A stretch of 64,000 nt of DNA from Pseudomonadota bacterium (GTDB lineage Bacteria > Pseudomonadota > Alphaproteobacteria > Rhizobiales > Rhizobiaceae), in assembly GCA_023399465.1 (NCBI GenBank), contig JAEWPB010000038.1:1-64000 (forward strand), written 5' to 3'. Made by a program: the position numbers and the translations under genes. Below, in pieces: positions 7,650 to 17,485 of this stretch; position 1 is the stretch's first letter; every line of letters begins with the position of its first letter. The notes beneath the pieces are model-generated. The model did no database searches. It was not told the DNA's origin and was given only the letters and a program-made list of their open reading frames with translations.

Positions 7650-9407
7650 ATGGCAGTTGTTGCTTACATACTATTGGCCCACGAGAGTGCCGCCCAGGTC
7701 GGCGGAGTTGCGGATGTGCTTGCTGGAGCCGATCCCACATGTCACGTGGTCGTTCACTACGATGCGAACGCGCCGGCAACGGAATGGGACAAGCTGCAGC
7801 GGCGCTATTCCGACAGCCAGCGCATTCATCTAGTCAAGGACCGGGTGCGCTGCGGCTGGGGCGAGTTCGGCCTCGTCGATGGCGTGGTCCGGGCCTTGCG
7901 GCTGATCCGCGAAAAAGGCATCGACCACAGCCACGCCTATCTGATCAGCGGCTCCTGCATGCCTGTGCGGCCGCTGGCGCAACTGAATAGCTTTCTCGAC
8001 GGCAATCCCGATACCGACTTCATCCAGTCGCACGACAAGAGTTGGATCCTCGACGGCTTGCGCGAGGAGCGCTACGAATACCGTTTCTGGTTCAACTTCC
8101 AGAGCCAGAAATGGCTGTTTCGCCGCGCGCTCGACGTGCAGCGGCTATTGAAGATAAAGCGCAAATTTCCGAAGGGACTTGAGCCGCGTTTCGGTTCGCA
8201 GTGGTGGTGCCTGACACGCGAGACCTGCGCAAAGGTCCTCGAATGGATCGACGGCAACCCGAAGGCTTATGCCTTCTTCCGCGACATGTGGATCCCCGAC
8301 GAGTGCTTTTTCCAGACGGTCGTCTACCACGTTGCCGATCACGCGCGGATTCGCGACCGGTTGCTGAGCTATTATCAGTTCAATCTCCATGGCAAACCGC
8401 TGGTGTTCCATGACGGCCATGAAGAACACTTGCAGCGGATGTCCTATTTCTTCGCCCGCAAGATCAGCCCGCGGGCGCATAAGCTGAGGCAGGCGCTTGC
8501 CGAAACCGCAGCGCGACCGGTCGATGCAAACGATACCGCCTTCGCCGGACCGCCGGTTGGTTTCCCCTTCTCGCGTCTCGTTGCGCAGCAGAACGCCTTC
8601 GCGAGGCCCGGCCAGATCTATTGCGAAGAGCAGATCAATGGCGGTTTGCCAGCCATTCTCGGGGCGGTATCGACCGGCTTTGCCGTTCTCTATGGTCCGC
8701 CGGCACTTACGCGTCCGGTCGCCGAGGCGCTGAGAAAAAGGCCCGGCATCACCGTATTCGGACGGCTTTTCCATCCTGCAGAGGTGGATTTCGGCCCCGG
8801 TGCCGATGAATTCCACGGACTGAAGCGGACGGATGCCGGCATTCGCGACTTCGGTCCCGCACTCTACCTCGCCCGCATTCTCGAGCGATGCCCCGATTTT
8901 GCAGTATTCGAGCTTTGCCCCGGCGAAAATCCTGAACTGGAAGCTTACCTGGCCCAAACCGATGGCACGGTATTCCTGCCGCTACTGCCGGCAAGGCCCG
9001 GCGCCGTCACCGCCAAGCTGCTGCAATTGCTCGGCGTTCCCGAGCAGACCAGGAAAGACTGCGTCGAACTCGCCATCGCATCCGGCCGGCAACCACCAGT
9101 CAGCCGCGTTCTCGACGAACTCCTGGAAACGGCCTTCGGCATCGGCCATGCGGCGCTCATGCGTAAGGCACTGTTTGGCAAGCCGCTTCCCGGCACCCAT
9201 TACTGGGGCGCTGAAAAGCCGCCTGAATACGATGCTGCATGGACGACCGATATCGCGCTTTGCCACGGCGCAGCGGGCAAAGCCTTCGTTGATGCCCTGC
9301 CTTGCATACAGGAGGTGCTGGCGGCCACTGGAACGCAATCCGTCTTCGAACCGCTGGAGCCGTACTGGGAATGTCTTTTCACGGGACAATCCGCATGCGT
9401 GCACTAG
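7650..9407 (+). CDS. Core-2/I-branching type glycosyltransferase with C-terminal DUF5928-like region
   Basis: 585-residue protein. The N-terminal 270 residues resemble the beta-1,6-N-acetylglucosaminyltransferase (branching, GT14) family: VAYILLAHES start, HYDAN at 36-40, YLISGSCMPVRP at 97-108, QWWCLTRETC near 184-193, and a D217-E218 acidic pair in WIPDECFFQ. Residues from about 290 to the end form a second region that I recognise only as similar to the DUF5928 extension seen in alphaproteobacteria; its function is unknown. There is no signal peptide. It is followed 34 bases later by another glycosyltransferase, so the two probably form an operon. Likely role: adding or branching sugars on a surface polysaccharide. 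Confidence 0.75.
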   Translation: MAVVAYILLAHESAAQVGGVADVLAGADPTCHVVVHYDANAPATEWDKLQRRYSDSQRIHLVKDRVRCGWGEFGLVDGVVRALRLIREKGIDHSHAYLISGSCMPVRPLAQLNSFLDGNPDTDFIQSHDKSWILDGLREERYEYRFWFNFQSQKWLFRRALDVQRLLKIKRKFPKGLEPRFGSQWWCLTRETCAKVLEWIDGNPKAYAFFRDMWIPDECFFQTVVYHVADHARIRDRLLSYYQFNLHGKPLVFHDGHEEHLQRMSYFFARKISPRAHKLRQALAETAARPVDANDTAFAGPPVGFPFSRLVAQQNAFARPGQIYCEEQINGGLPAILGAVSTGFAVLYGPPALTRPVAEALRKRPGITVFGRLFHPAEVDFGPGADEFHGLKRTDAGIRDFGPALYLARILERCPDFAVFELCPGENPELEAYLAQTDGTVFLPLLPARPGAVTAKLLQLLGVPEQTRKDCVELAIASGRQPPVSRVLDELLETAFGIGHAALMRKALFGKPLPGTHYWGAEKPPEYDAAWTTDIALCHGAAGKAFVDALPCIQEVLAATGTQSVFEPLEPYWECLFTGQSACVH

Positions 9408-9441
9408 GGCGCTCGTGCCGAATTCCCCGGAGTGACTGAAC

Positions 9442-10437
9442 ATGGTTCCGATCCTGTCACCAATCGCCAAGCGGTGGTCCCACCAGCAGCTGATGACGCG
9501 CATGAAGCGTCAGCTGACCTGTGTCCAGAACCGGACCAAAAGCATACGGCCAAGCGACGTGCTGCTCGTCTCCTGCCTGCGCAACGAAAAGGCCCGCATG
9601 GCATTTTTCTGCGACTACTACCGCAGGCTTGGCGTCAACCACTTCCTGTTCATCGACAATGATTCCTCCGACGGATTTCGCGACTGGGCCAAGGACGAAA
9701 CCGACGTTTCCGTCTGGCACACCACCGCAAGCTACAAGAGTTCGCGCTTCGGCATGAACTGGTGCAACTTCCTGCTCAACACCTACGGCGTCGGGCATCT
9801 TTGCGTGACGGTCGATCCCGACGAGTTTCTGGTCTATCCGCACGCGGAAAGCCGCAACCTTCACGATCTCGGCCAGCACCTCAAGGACTTCAAGCGCGAG
9901 AGCATGAGCGTGGTCATGCTCGATGCCTACAGCGACCGGCCGTTGAGCGATACCATTCTGCATGAGGGCGAGGCTCCGTTCGACGTCTGCCCCTTTTTCG
10001 ACGGAGATGGCTACATCCAGGCCCGCCACCCGATGAACGGGATCTTCATTCGCGGCGGCCCACGCATGCGGTTCTACAACGCCGACAAACCCGCGCTTTC
10101 ACCGGCGCTGAACAAGATTTCGCTGGTCTGGTGGCAGCCCCGCTATCGCTACGTCAGTTCGATGCACGACATGCGTCCCTGGCACCTGAACCAGCCGAAC
10201 AGCGAGGATAGGATATCGGTCAGCGGTTGCCTGTTCCACTTCAAGTTCGTCTCCAGCCTGAAGGACAAGGCCGAAGAGGAGCACACCCGCCGACAGCACT
10301 ACGCGCAGGGCCGCGAATACGAACAATATCGCAGGGAACGCAATCCGGTCTTCTACGAGGAAGGACTGAGCGTCCGCTATCAATCGCCCCGCCAGCTCGT
10401 CGATCTCGGGCTGATGAACATCGGTGACTGGGTCTAG
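9442..10437 (+). CDS. Glycosyltransferase family 2/92-like protein
   Basis: 331-residue putative glycosyltransferase. It shows a GT-A pattern: an SCLRNEKARM start of the fold at 44-53, a nucleotide-binding FIDNDSSDG at 70-78, and a DPDEF motif at 125-129 in place of the metal-binding DxD. The overall pattern resembles the Glyco_tranf_2_4 and GT92 groups, often found in rhizobial surface-glycan loci. No membrane segment is present. The ATG at 9442 is preceded by GGAG about 9 bases upstream. The gene follows the branching-type transferase and precedes a sulfotransferase by 133 bases. Donor and acceptor sugars cannot be told from sequence. Confidence 0.75.
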   Translation: MVPILSPIAKRWSHQQLMTRMKRQLTCVQNRTKSIRPSDVLLVSCLRNEKARMAFFCDYYRRLGVNHFLFIDNDSSDGFRDWAKDETDVSVWHTTASYKSSRFGMNWCNFLLNTYGVGHLCVTVDPDEFLVYPHAESRNLHDLGQHLKDFKRESMSVVMLDAYSDRPLSDTILHEGEAPFDVCPFFDGDGYIQARHPMNGIFIRGGPRMRFYNADKPALSPALNKISLVWWQPRYRYVSSMHDMRPWHLNQPNSEDRISVSGCLFHFKFVSSLKDKAEEEHTRRQHYAQGREYEQYRRERNPVFYEEGLSVRYQSPRQLVDLGLMNIGDWV

Positions 10438-10570
10438 CGACGATACCCACGGCAAGCCCAGGGTTCGTCAGCAACTGGCGCCTGCCGTAGAGGTGCATTA
10501 ATCACCCGCTTATGGCATTGACAGCCCTACAGTTGCGCAGTTAAGCCGAAGCATCCAAGGAGAGTATAAA

Positions 10571-11407
10571 ATGAACCTTCCAGATTTTTTGTGCATCGGC
10601 GCGCAAAAGGCGGGAACGACGTGGCTCCACAAGATGCTTCAGGGGCATCGCGACGTATTTCTCGGCCCATTCAAGGAATATCAGTTCTTCAATTCCTTGT
10701 TTGTACCGCGCCATCGCAGGTGGACCGGCTGGCACGTCAAGATGTCACTCGAAAAGTCCATCCGCAATCATCTGGATCAGAAGGGGCCGACCCATTTCCA
10801 GTTTCTAAAGCGTCTCGTTACTCTCGGTGAGGACGAGTTCATGTTTTCCGAGGACTGGTACCGGTTGATCTATACGACGCCGGGCGCTATCGGAAAGATC
10901 AAGGGTGACATTACTCCGGAATACTGCACCATTCCCGAGCACGGCATCGAATACGTGCAGAAGCTGCTTGGTCCCGTACCCGTGGTCTACATCATTCGCG
11001 ACCCGCTATCGCGCGCGCTTTCGCAACTGCGGATGAACATCAACCGCAAGAAGACCGACCAGAAGCCGACGAAAGACGAGTGGCTGCAACTGGTCGATGA
11101 CTGGGATATCGCCAATCGCGGCGACTACCAGACCAACATCACCCGCTGGCTGGCGAAGTATCCCAACGACAAGCTGCTGTTCATTCCCTATCGCGACATC
11201 AGCACCGACCCGATTTCGGTCTTGCGCCGCGTCGAGGCTCATATCGGACTACCAGCAGGCGAGTATCCTGATGCCGGCGAGCGCATCCACGAAGGCGCGA
11301 AGATCGTGGTGCCGGACAACGCCACGGCCAAGATGCGCGAACTGGTTGAACCGCAATACGCCTTCCTCAACAAGCAGTTCGGATCGGATTTCTGCAGCCG
11401 GCTCTAG
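10571..11407 (+). CDS. PAPS-dependent sulfotransferase (Sulfotransfer_1 type)
   Basis: 278-residue sulfotransferase of the heparan-N-sulfotransferase-like type. The PAPS 5'-phosphosulfate loop is IGAQKAGTTWL (residues 9-19, K13) and the 3'-phosphate-binding segment is VVYIIRDPLSRALSQ with R143 and S147. GGAGAG lies 6 bases before the ATG. This is the second sulfotransferase of the block and belongs to a different subfamily from the one at 6654. The mix suggests a glycan sulfated at two positions or on two acceptors. A bidirectional terminator follows. The acceptor is unknown. Confidence 0.82.
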   Translation: MNLPDFLCIGAQKAGTTWLHKMLQGHRDVFLGPFKEYQFFNSLFVPRHRRWTGWHVKMSLEKSIRNHLDQKGPTHFQFLKRLVTLGEDEFMFSEDWYRLIYTTPGAIGKIKGDITPEYCTIPEHGIEYVQKLLGPVPVVYIIRDPLSRALSQLRMNINRKKTDQKPTKDEWLQLVDDWDIANRGDYQTNITRWLAKYPNDKLLFIPYRDISTDPISVLRRVEAHIGLPAGEYPDAGERIHEGAKIVVPDNATAKMRELVEPQYAFLNKQFGSDFCSRL

Positions 11408-11450
11408 TTTGGCCGCCCCGCATTCGCGTGATGCGTCGAAAGAACAACAA

Positions 11451-11483
11451 AAGGCCGCCGGAGACGATCCGGCGGCCTTTTTC
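11451..11483. terminator. Bidirectional intrinsic terminator between sulfotransferase and glcB
   Basis: GGCCGCCGG and CCGGCGGCC pair across a GAGACGAT loop. A-rich sequence stands on the left and TTTTTCG on the right, so the hairpin can stop the rightward sulfotransferase transcript and, less strongly, the leftward glcB transcript that ends 17 bases away. Confidence 0.8.
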
Positions 11484-11499
11484 GTGATTGCTGCTCACC

Positions 11500-13671
11500 T
11501 CAGCCGGCCAGGCTAGCCTTGAGTTCGCGACGGCGGCGGTGCAGGACCGGCTCGGTATAGCCGTTCGGCTGCTCCCTGCCCTTCAGCACCAGTTCAAGTG
11601 CAGCCTGAAACGCGATCGAACCGTCGAAGTTGCCGGCCATCGGCATGTAGAGCGGATCATCGGCATTCTGGCCGTCGACCACGGCCGCCATTCGCTTCAT
11701 CGTCTCGACGATCTGCGCCTCGGTGACGATGCCGTGATGCAGCCAGTTCGCCATGTGCTGGGCGGAAATGCGCAGCGTCGCGCGGTCTTCCATCAGCCCG
11801 ACATTGTTGATGTCAGGCACCTTGGAGCAGCCGACGCCCTGATCCACCCAGCGCACCACGTAGCCGAGAATGCCCTGGGCGTTGTTGTCGAGTTCATGCT
11901 GGATTTCCTCGGGCGTCCAGTTGGGTCGGGCCCCTACCGGCACCGACAGGATGTCGGAGAGCTTGGCGCGGGCGCGATCCTTCAATCCTGCCTGGACCCG
12001 CGCGACGTTGACCTTGTGGTAGTGGGTCGCGTGCAGGGTCGCGGCGGTCGGCGACGGCACCCAGGCGGTATTGGCGCCGGCCTGCGGATGAGCGATCTTC
12101 TGTTCCAGCATCGCCGCCATCAGGTCGGGCATCGCCCACATGCCCTTGCCGATCTGGGCGTGGCCGGAAAGGCCGCATTCCAGGCCAATATCGACGTTCC
12201 AGTTCTCATAGGCGCCGATCCAGGCGGCCTTCTTCATGTCGCCCTTGCGGATCATCGGTCCGGCTTCCATCGAGGTATGGATCTCATCGCCGGTGCGGTC
12301 GAGGAAGCCGGTATTGATGAACACGACCCGCTCGCGCGCGGCGCGGATGCATTCCTTCAGGTTCACGGTGGTACGACGCTCCTCGTCCATGATGCCCATC
12401 TTCATGGTATTTCGCGCCATGCCGAGCGCATCCTCGACCCGGCTAAAGATCTGGCAGGCGAAGGCCACCTCTTCCGGACCATGCATCTTCGGCTTCACCA
12501 CATACATGGAGCCGGTCCGCGAATTCTTGCGTCGCCCGTTGGGGCCGACGTCGTAAAGCGCGATCAGCGCCGTCACCATCGCGTCCATGATGCCTTCCGG
12601 CACTTCGTTGCCATCGCGGTCGAGTATGGCCGGATTGGTCATCAGATGGCCGACATTGCGCACCAGCATCAGGGAGCGGCTGCGAAGCTCGAAGCCGGTG
12701 CCGTCGGGGCGATTGTAGGCCTTGTCCGGATTGAGGCTGCGGGTGAACGTCCTGTCGCCCTTGGTCACCTCTTCCTTGAGACCGCCGTTCATCAGGCCGA
12801 GCCAGTTGCGGTAGACCACGACCTTGTCATCAGCATCGACTGCGGCTACCGAGTCCTCGCAGTCCATGATGGTGGTGACCGCCGATTCGAGCCTGACGTC
12901 GGAGATATGAGCCGGGTCGGCCTTCCCGATCGCGGTGGACGGGTCAATCACAACTTCGATATGCAGGCGATTGTTCTGCAGCAGAATCTGGGTGGGCGCA
13001 GCAGGCTCGCCGAGATAGCCGGCGAACTGGGCCGGATCGGCAAGCGCGATCGCAGTTCCGTCCGCGGCCTTGACGGCGAGGCCACCATCGACAACGGCGA
13101 AAGAGGCGACTTCCGTCCAGCTCGCGTCGATGAGGGGAACCGCCTGATAGAGGAAGTCGCGCGCCCAGGCGATGACCTTTGCGCCGCGCTTCGGATTGTA
13201 GGCCTTGCCCTTTTCGGCGCCGTCCGTTTCCGAAATCGCATCGGTGCCGTAGAGCGCATCATAGAGCGAACCCCAGCGCGCATTGGCGGCGTTGAGCGCA
13301 TAGCGCGCATTCATGACGGGAACGACGAGCTGCGGCCCGGCAATCTCGGCCATTTCCGCATCGACATTGTCAGTCGAAACGCTGAAATCCTCACCCTCAG
13401 GCAGGAGGTAGCCGATTTCGCGCAGGAATGCCTGATAGGCGTCGATATCCGTCGGGGCGCCGTTGCGGCGGTACCAGTCGTCGATCTGAGCCTGCAGGCT
13501 GTCGCGCTTGGCAAGCAGCTCGCGATTTCGCGGCGCCAGATCATGAACGATGGCGGAGAAGTCCGCAAAGAAGCGGTCGGCATCCACGCCGGTGCCCGGC
13601 AGCGCTTCCTTGACCAGAAAATCATAAAGCGCGGTATCGATCGCGAGTCCGTGTTGTTCGATGCGGCTCAT
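11500..13671 (-). CDS. glcB: Malate synthase G
   Basis: Malate synthase G condenses glyoxylate with acetyl-CoA to malate in the glyoxylate bypass, needed for growth on acetate, fatty acids or PHB-derived carbon. The protein is 723 residues, exactly the family size. Family blocks are visible, including [47 protein letters not shown] and [14 protein letters not shown]. The ATG at 13671 was chosen because AGGAGA stands 6 bases upstream; a start at 13722 would add 17 residues not expected in the family. No isocitrate lyase gene is nearby. Two short palindromes upstream (13852-13880) could bind its regulator. Confidence 0.96.
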   Translation of the reverse strand: MSRIEQHGLAIDTALYDFLVKEALPGTGVDADRFFADFSAIVHDLAPRNRELLAKRDSLQAQIDDWYRRNGAPTDIDAYQAFLREIGYLLPEGEDFSVSTDNVDAEMAEIAGPQLVVPVMNARYALNAANARWGSLYDALYGTDAISETDGAEKGKAYNPKRGAKVIAWARDFLYQAVPLIDASWTEVASFAVVDGGLAVKAADGTAIALADPAQFAGYLGEPAAPTQILLQNNRLHIEVVIDPSTAIGKADPAHISDVRLESAVTTIMDCEDSVAAVDADDKVVVYRNWLGLMNGGLKEEVTKGDRTFTRSLNPDKAYNRPDGTGFELRSRSLMLVRNVGHLMTNPAILDRDGNEVPEGIMDAMVTALIALYDVGPNGRRKNSRTGSMYVVKPKMHGPEEVAFACQIFSRVEDALGMARNTMKMGIMDEERRTTVNLKECIRAARERVVFINTGFLDRTGDEIHTSMEAGPMIRKGDMKKAAWIGAYENWNVDIGLECGLSGHAQIGKGMWAMPDLMAAMLEQKIAHPQAGANTAWVPSPTAATLHATHYHKVNVARVQAGLKDRARAKLSDILSVPVGARPNWTPEEIQHELDNNAQGILGYVVRWVDQGVGCSKVPDINNVGLMEDRATLRISAQHMANWLHHGIVTEAQIVETMKRMAAVVDGQNADDPLYMPMAGNFDGSIAFQAALELVLKGREQPNGYTEPVLHRRRRELKASLAG

Positions 13672-13851
13672 GCGCCTGTCTCCTGTGAAACCCAATATGC
13701 TCTTCATCGCCGCGTGCGCCAATGCAATGCGCGAGCCGCGTCAGACGGCTGCAAACTGCGAATGAGGATCCGGCGCATCCGCCCGTGGCGCACGGCTCCC
13801 GACCATGCACCCACACTTTCCAGACCATTCATTTACAGTCAATTCGGCAAT

Positions 13852-13880
13852 ATTTCGAAATTTCTTTTCCAAATTGGAAA
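13852..13880. promoter_or_regulatory. Paired palindromes upstream of glcB
   Basis: ATTTCGAAAT (13852-13861) and TTTCCAA-A-TTGGAAA (13866-13880) lie side by side in the AT-rich 212-base gap between the hydantoinase stop and the glcB start, about 180-210 bases before glcB. Both are perfect inverted repeats and look like dimeric regulator sites. The regulator is not identified. A weak terminator role for the upstream gene is less likely because the stems are short and AT-rich. Confidence 0.4.
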
Positions 13881-13883
13881 CAA

Positions 13884-15887
13884 TCAACCGGCAGCTATCC
13901 GCGGTCGGCCGGAAGCGGTCGCAACAAAGCGCGCCTCCACCAGCTTGCGGCTGCCCTCGATATCAGGGGCATCGATCTCCTCGGCGAGCGAAACCACCGG
14001 CTCGTCAGCACCATTGAGACGCGCCTGACGCAGTGCGGCTTCCCGGGCCCGCCGCCGCGCGATGTCGAAGCTTTCCGCTTCATCGATCACGCGCATGCTC
14101 TCTCCGCCGCCATTGACGATGAAGATCCCCTCCTCGGGGGTCGTGACGAACACGGTGACCGTCGCCCGCACCTGCCCGACGACGGCGCCGATGGCATTTG
14201 CGACGTCGGCATCGCCGGGGATGACCGATTCGGCCGAGAGCATGCCGGCAATTGCTGGGTAATAGACGGGTGCCGAGGCGCCGAGGCCGATCAGCGGACG
14301 GTCGAGACTGATGGCGAAGCGAGCGATGCCCGGTGCGCGGCGCAGCGCCCGATCGATCTCCCGCGACGTCAATGCGTCGATATCGCCGATGCCGTCTTCC
14401 GCCAGGCATGCAGCCAGGATGTATTCGCAGGATTGGCGCGTCAGTTGCTCGACGATCTTCTCCGCCAGCGCTTCGGGCGAGACCGCGATCGGTCGACCGG
14501 AACCGTCACGGGTTCGCGCTGCGAGCTTCAGACCCAGCTGCGCCGCCTCGGCATTCCACTGGTTCTGCCGGCCAAGCGCATGCATCGCGTCCGATGGCGT
14601 CAGTCCGCAGAGGTGGACAAGGCCGCGGGCAACCAGCCGGTCGAGCGTCGCTTTCTGCGGGGTCGAGGTCAGCAATTGCTCGAGCGGCACCGGTTCGGTG
14701 CCGATACGATCGAACAGCGCCTGCTCCTGCGCCTGCAGCCCTGCGGCCAGATGATCGGGTATTCCGGTCCGGACTGCGAACCGTCCGTCATGGCGACCGA
14801 CATGGGCTGCCCGGAGTTGCCGCTCGAGCACCGGCAGCACCGCGTCCGGATGCTTGGCCGCGGCGAGACTTAAGGGCAACAGTCGGCGCGGGCCGAGCGT
14901 GAAACGCGCAGTCAGTCCCCGGTCGTTGATCAGAAGCTCGGAATCACCGCCCAGCCCGTAAGTGCGCATCGCCACCGCCTCGACCATGGTGCGGTATCCC
15001 CCGACCACTGCCCCTTCGGTATCGAGCCGCGGACGGCCGTCGTCGAGCACGGCGACGTCGGTGGTCGTGCCGCCGATATCGGAGACCACGGCATTGTCGA
15101 GGCCGGTGAGATAGCGTGCGCCGACCAGGCTTGCGGCGGGACCGGACAGAATGGTTTCGATCGGCCTGAGCTTGGCTTCGGAGGCAGAAATCAGCGCACC
15201 GTCGCCGCGCACCACCATCATCGGCGCATGGATCCCGCGGCGTTCGAGAAAGCCCTCGCAGGCGCCAACCAGCCGATCGATCATCGATACCAGCCGGGCA
15301 TTGAGCAGTGTCGTCAGCGCCCGGCGCGGCCCGCCGAGCTTGGAGCTCAGCTCATGGCTGCAGGTCACCGGCAGATGCGAGAGTTCGCGGATCCGGTCCC
15401 GCACGCGGATTTCGTGAGCCGGATTCCGAACAGCGAAATAGCCGGCAACCGCGAATGACGATACGCTCTTTGCAAGCTCCGGCATCGCCTCTTCCAGCGC
15501 AGTCATGTCGAGTGGCGTTTCGTTGCCGTGCACGTTGTGGCCGCCGGGCAGGAAAATCACCGGATCCGAGCCGAGCGACTCGGCCAGACCATCGCGCTTC
15601 AGGTCGTCGGGGCCGAAGCCGATCATCACCAGGCCGGACCGGCCGCCCTGCCCTTCGACCAGGGCGTTGGTCGCTAGCGTCGTCGACAACGACACCAGAC
15701 TGATGGCCGAAACCGGAACATTCACGCTTTCGAGCACCGCATCGACGGCCCCCGAAATACCGATCGCCAGATCGTGGCGCGTGGTCAGGGCCTTGGCCTT
15801 GGCGACGACGCCTTCCTGTTCGTGGAAAAGAGCCGCATCGGTGTAAGTGCCCCCGGTGTCAATGCCGAGCAGAAAATGGGACGTCAC
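13884..15887 (-). CDS. Hydantoinase/oxoprolinase family protein (HyuA-like)
   Basis: 667-residue protein of the hydantoinase A / 5-oxoprolinase / acetone carboxylase beta family, ATP-dependent enzymes acting on cyclic amides or similar substrates. The N-terminal ASKHA-type phosphate loop is GIDTGGTYTDAALF (about residues 8-21) and a second phosphate motif is SDIGGTTTDVAVLDDG. A GTG at 15887 was chosen because GAGGA lies about 8 bases upstream; an ATG at 15926 would add 13 weakly supported residues. The usual partner HyuB is not next to it, so this may be a stand-alone member. The substrate cannot be predicted. It lies between P450 and glcB on the same strand but with sizeable gaps. Confidence 0.82.
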   Translation of the reverse strand: MTSHFLLGIDTGGTYTDAALFHEQEGVVAKAKALTTRHDLAIGISGAVDAVLESVNVPVSAISLVSLSTTLATNALVEGQGGRSGLVMIGFGPDDLKRDGLAESLGSDPVIFLPGGHNVHGNETPLDMTALEEAMPELAKSVSSFAVAGYFAVRNPAHEIRVRDRIRELSHLPVTCSHELSSKLGGPRRALTTLLNARLVSMIDRLVGACEGFLERRGIHAPMMVVRGDGALISASEAKLRPIETILSGPAASLVGARYLTGLDNAVVSDIGGTTTDVAVLDDGRPRLDTEGAVVGGYRTMVEAVAMRTYGLGGDSELLINDRGLTARFTLGPRRLLPLSLAAAKHPDAVLPVLERQLRAAHVGRHDGRFAVRTGIPDHLAAGLQAQEQALFDRIGTEPVPLEQLLTSTPQKATLDRLVARGLVHLCGLTPSDAMHALGRQNQWNAEAAQLGLKLAARTRDGSGRPIAVSPEALAEKIVEQLTRQSCEYILAACLAEDGIGDIDALTSREIDRALRRAPGIARFAISLDRPLIGLGASAPVYYPAIAGMLSAESVIPGDADVANAIGAVVGQVRATVTVFVTTPEEGIFIVNGGGESMRVIDEAESFDIARRRAREAALRQARLNGADEPVVSLAEEIDAPDIEGSRKLVEARFVATASGRPRIAAG

Positions 15888-16033
15888 GCGCAATATCCTC
15901 GAAACTCTCAACGCACCGGGATGCAATCCCTTCCCGGCGATACCTCAGACCTTATGGCATGACGGCAATCGCAGCGGCTAGCTGACAAACGGCAAAAACT
16001 GATCCCGCATCGGTATATCGCCGGTGCGCGGCG

Positions 16034-17437
16034 TCAGTGAGCACGGCGCTCGGTGACCTGCATCGGCAGGCCGTTCTGCGGCTGGGTGGTGAGCTTCTGC
16101 ACGGGCCAGGGATTGGTCGCGGACGTCACGTCGAAGCGATAGCGATGCATCAGCACGGCAAGCGCGATCACCGCCTCCTGCAGCGCGAAAGTGGCGCCGA
16201 TACAGACCCTTGGGCCCGCGCCAAAGGGAAGGAACTGGAAGCGATTGATCCTGCCACGGTTCTCCGGGAGAAAGCGCTCGGGCATGAAGGCCCGCGGCCG
16301 CTCCCAGTAGAGTTCGTGGCGGTGCAGCGTCCAGGGCATGATCAGCACGGTGATTTTCGCGGGGATCTCCACCCGCGTGCCGTCCGGGGCCGTCCATTCG
16401 TCGTCCGCGATCGCCGCGCGGTTGATCGACGGCGCCGGCGGATAGAGCCGCAGCCCTTCCTCGAACGAGGCCCGCACATGCGGCATCAGGTCGAGCCAAT
16501 CGACCGGGTCGGCAGCGCTTGCGAGCACGTGGCCGATTTCCTCTTCCATGCGTTCGCGCACATCAGGCGAATTGGCGACGCAATAGAGTGTCCAGGCGAG
16601 CGCCCTTGCCGTGGTCTCGTGGCCGGCACCGATAAAGGTGAGGATGTTGTCCTCGATTTCGGTATCGGTGAGCCCCTCGGGACCGGCGAGGTCGAGAAGA
16701 AGGGTGAGGAAATCGTTGGGCACCTGGGCGCGATCGTCGGCCATTCGCGTCCGCCGCTTGTCCATGGTCTGCGAGACGATGCCGCGGAACTTGTCGAGCA
16801 CCTTCTGCCCGCCGATGCGAGTGAGCCTCGGGACCCATGCAGGCGCCCGCAGGAGATCCATCGGATCGACGCGGCCCATGCGGTGCAGAAGCTGGTCGAC
16901 ATCATCGGAGAATTTCTCCGAGGCCGACACGATCTCGCCGGAGAACAGCGTCTCGGACAGGATTTCGAAGGTCAGTTCGGTCATGTCGACCGAGATGTCG
17001 AACGTCCGCCCCTCGGTACCACACCCAGCATATTTCTTCGCATAGTCCTCGGACTTCTTCAGCATCTGGCCGGCAAATCCCCTGGAATGCCGTGGCGTGA
17101 ACACCGGCGCCATCGCCTTGCGCGATCGCTTCCAGACCTCGCCCTCGGCCGTCAGCAGGCCGTCGCGCAGGATCGGCCGCAGGATCAGCTGGCGGATCAC
17201 CGACATGCAGTAATTGGAGGCGTTGTCGACGAGAATATGTCGGATGAGCCCGGGATCGTTGACGATCAGGGTGCGCTCGCCGAAAAATCGGGTAGCAATC
17301 CAGGGCAGCGTATAAGACGGCACCCCCCACAGCTCGAGCGGGTTGCGCAGCACCGTTCGGATGATTTCGAGCCGCGAGGGCGGCGCAGTTCGCGGTACCG
17401 GCGCCGGAGGCGCGAAGGGCTCGGGCTGCATGTCCAT
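16034..17437 (-). CDS. Cytochrome P450
   Basis: 467-residue P450 monooxygenase. The I-helix oxygen-activation motif is AGHETT at 271-276, an ExxR K-helix motif (EEGLRLYPPAP) follows, and the haem-binding loop FGAGPRVCIG carries the ligand C412. There is no N-terminal membrane anchor, so it is a soluble bacterial class I enzyme that needs ferredoxin and a reductase; none is encoded nearby. Two close ATG codons exist (17437 and 17431); the first is used and no clear Shine-Dalgarno distinguishes them. It lies 48 bases downstream of the DUF1402 gene on the same strand. The substrate is unknown. Confidence 0.93.
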   Translation of the reverse strand: MDMQPEPFAPPAPVPRTAPPSRLEIIRTVLRNPLELWGVPSYTLPWIATRFFGERTLIVNDPGLIRHILVDNASNYCMSVIRQLILRPILRDGLLTAEGEVWKRSRKAMAPVFTPRHSRGFAGQMLKKSEDYAKKYAGCGTEGRTFDISVDMTELTFEILSETLFSGEIVSASEKFSDDVDQLLHRMGRVDPMDLLRAPAWVPRLTRIGGQKVLDKFRGIVSQTMDKRRTRMADDRAQVPNDFLTLLLDLAGPEGLTDTEIEDNILTFIGAGHETTARALAWTLYCVANSPDVRERMEEEIGHVLASAADPVDWLDLMPHVRASFEEGLRLYPPAPSINRAAIADDEWTAPDGTRVEIPAKITVLIMPWTLHRHELYWERPRAFMPERFLPENRGRINRFQFLPFGAGPRVCIGATFALQEAVIALAVLMHRYRFDVTSATNPWPVQKLTTQPQNGLPMQVTERRAH

Positions 17438-17485
17438 CGGGATCTGCCTGGCGAGAATTGTCGTCCTTGCGCGGATCCCGAAATG

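Noticed and set aside
11488..14028. 846-codon open frame antisense to glcB
   Set aside because: GC-rich codon bias of glcB leaves the opposite strand open. No recognisable motifs, and glcB is unmistakable.
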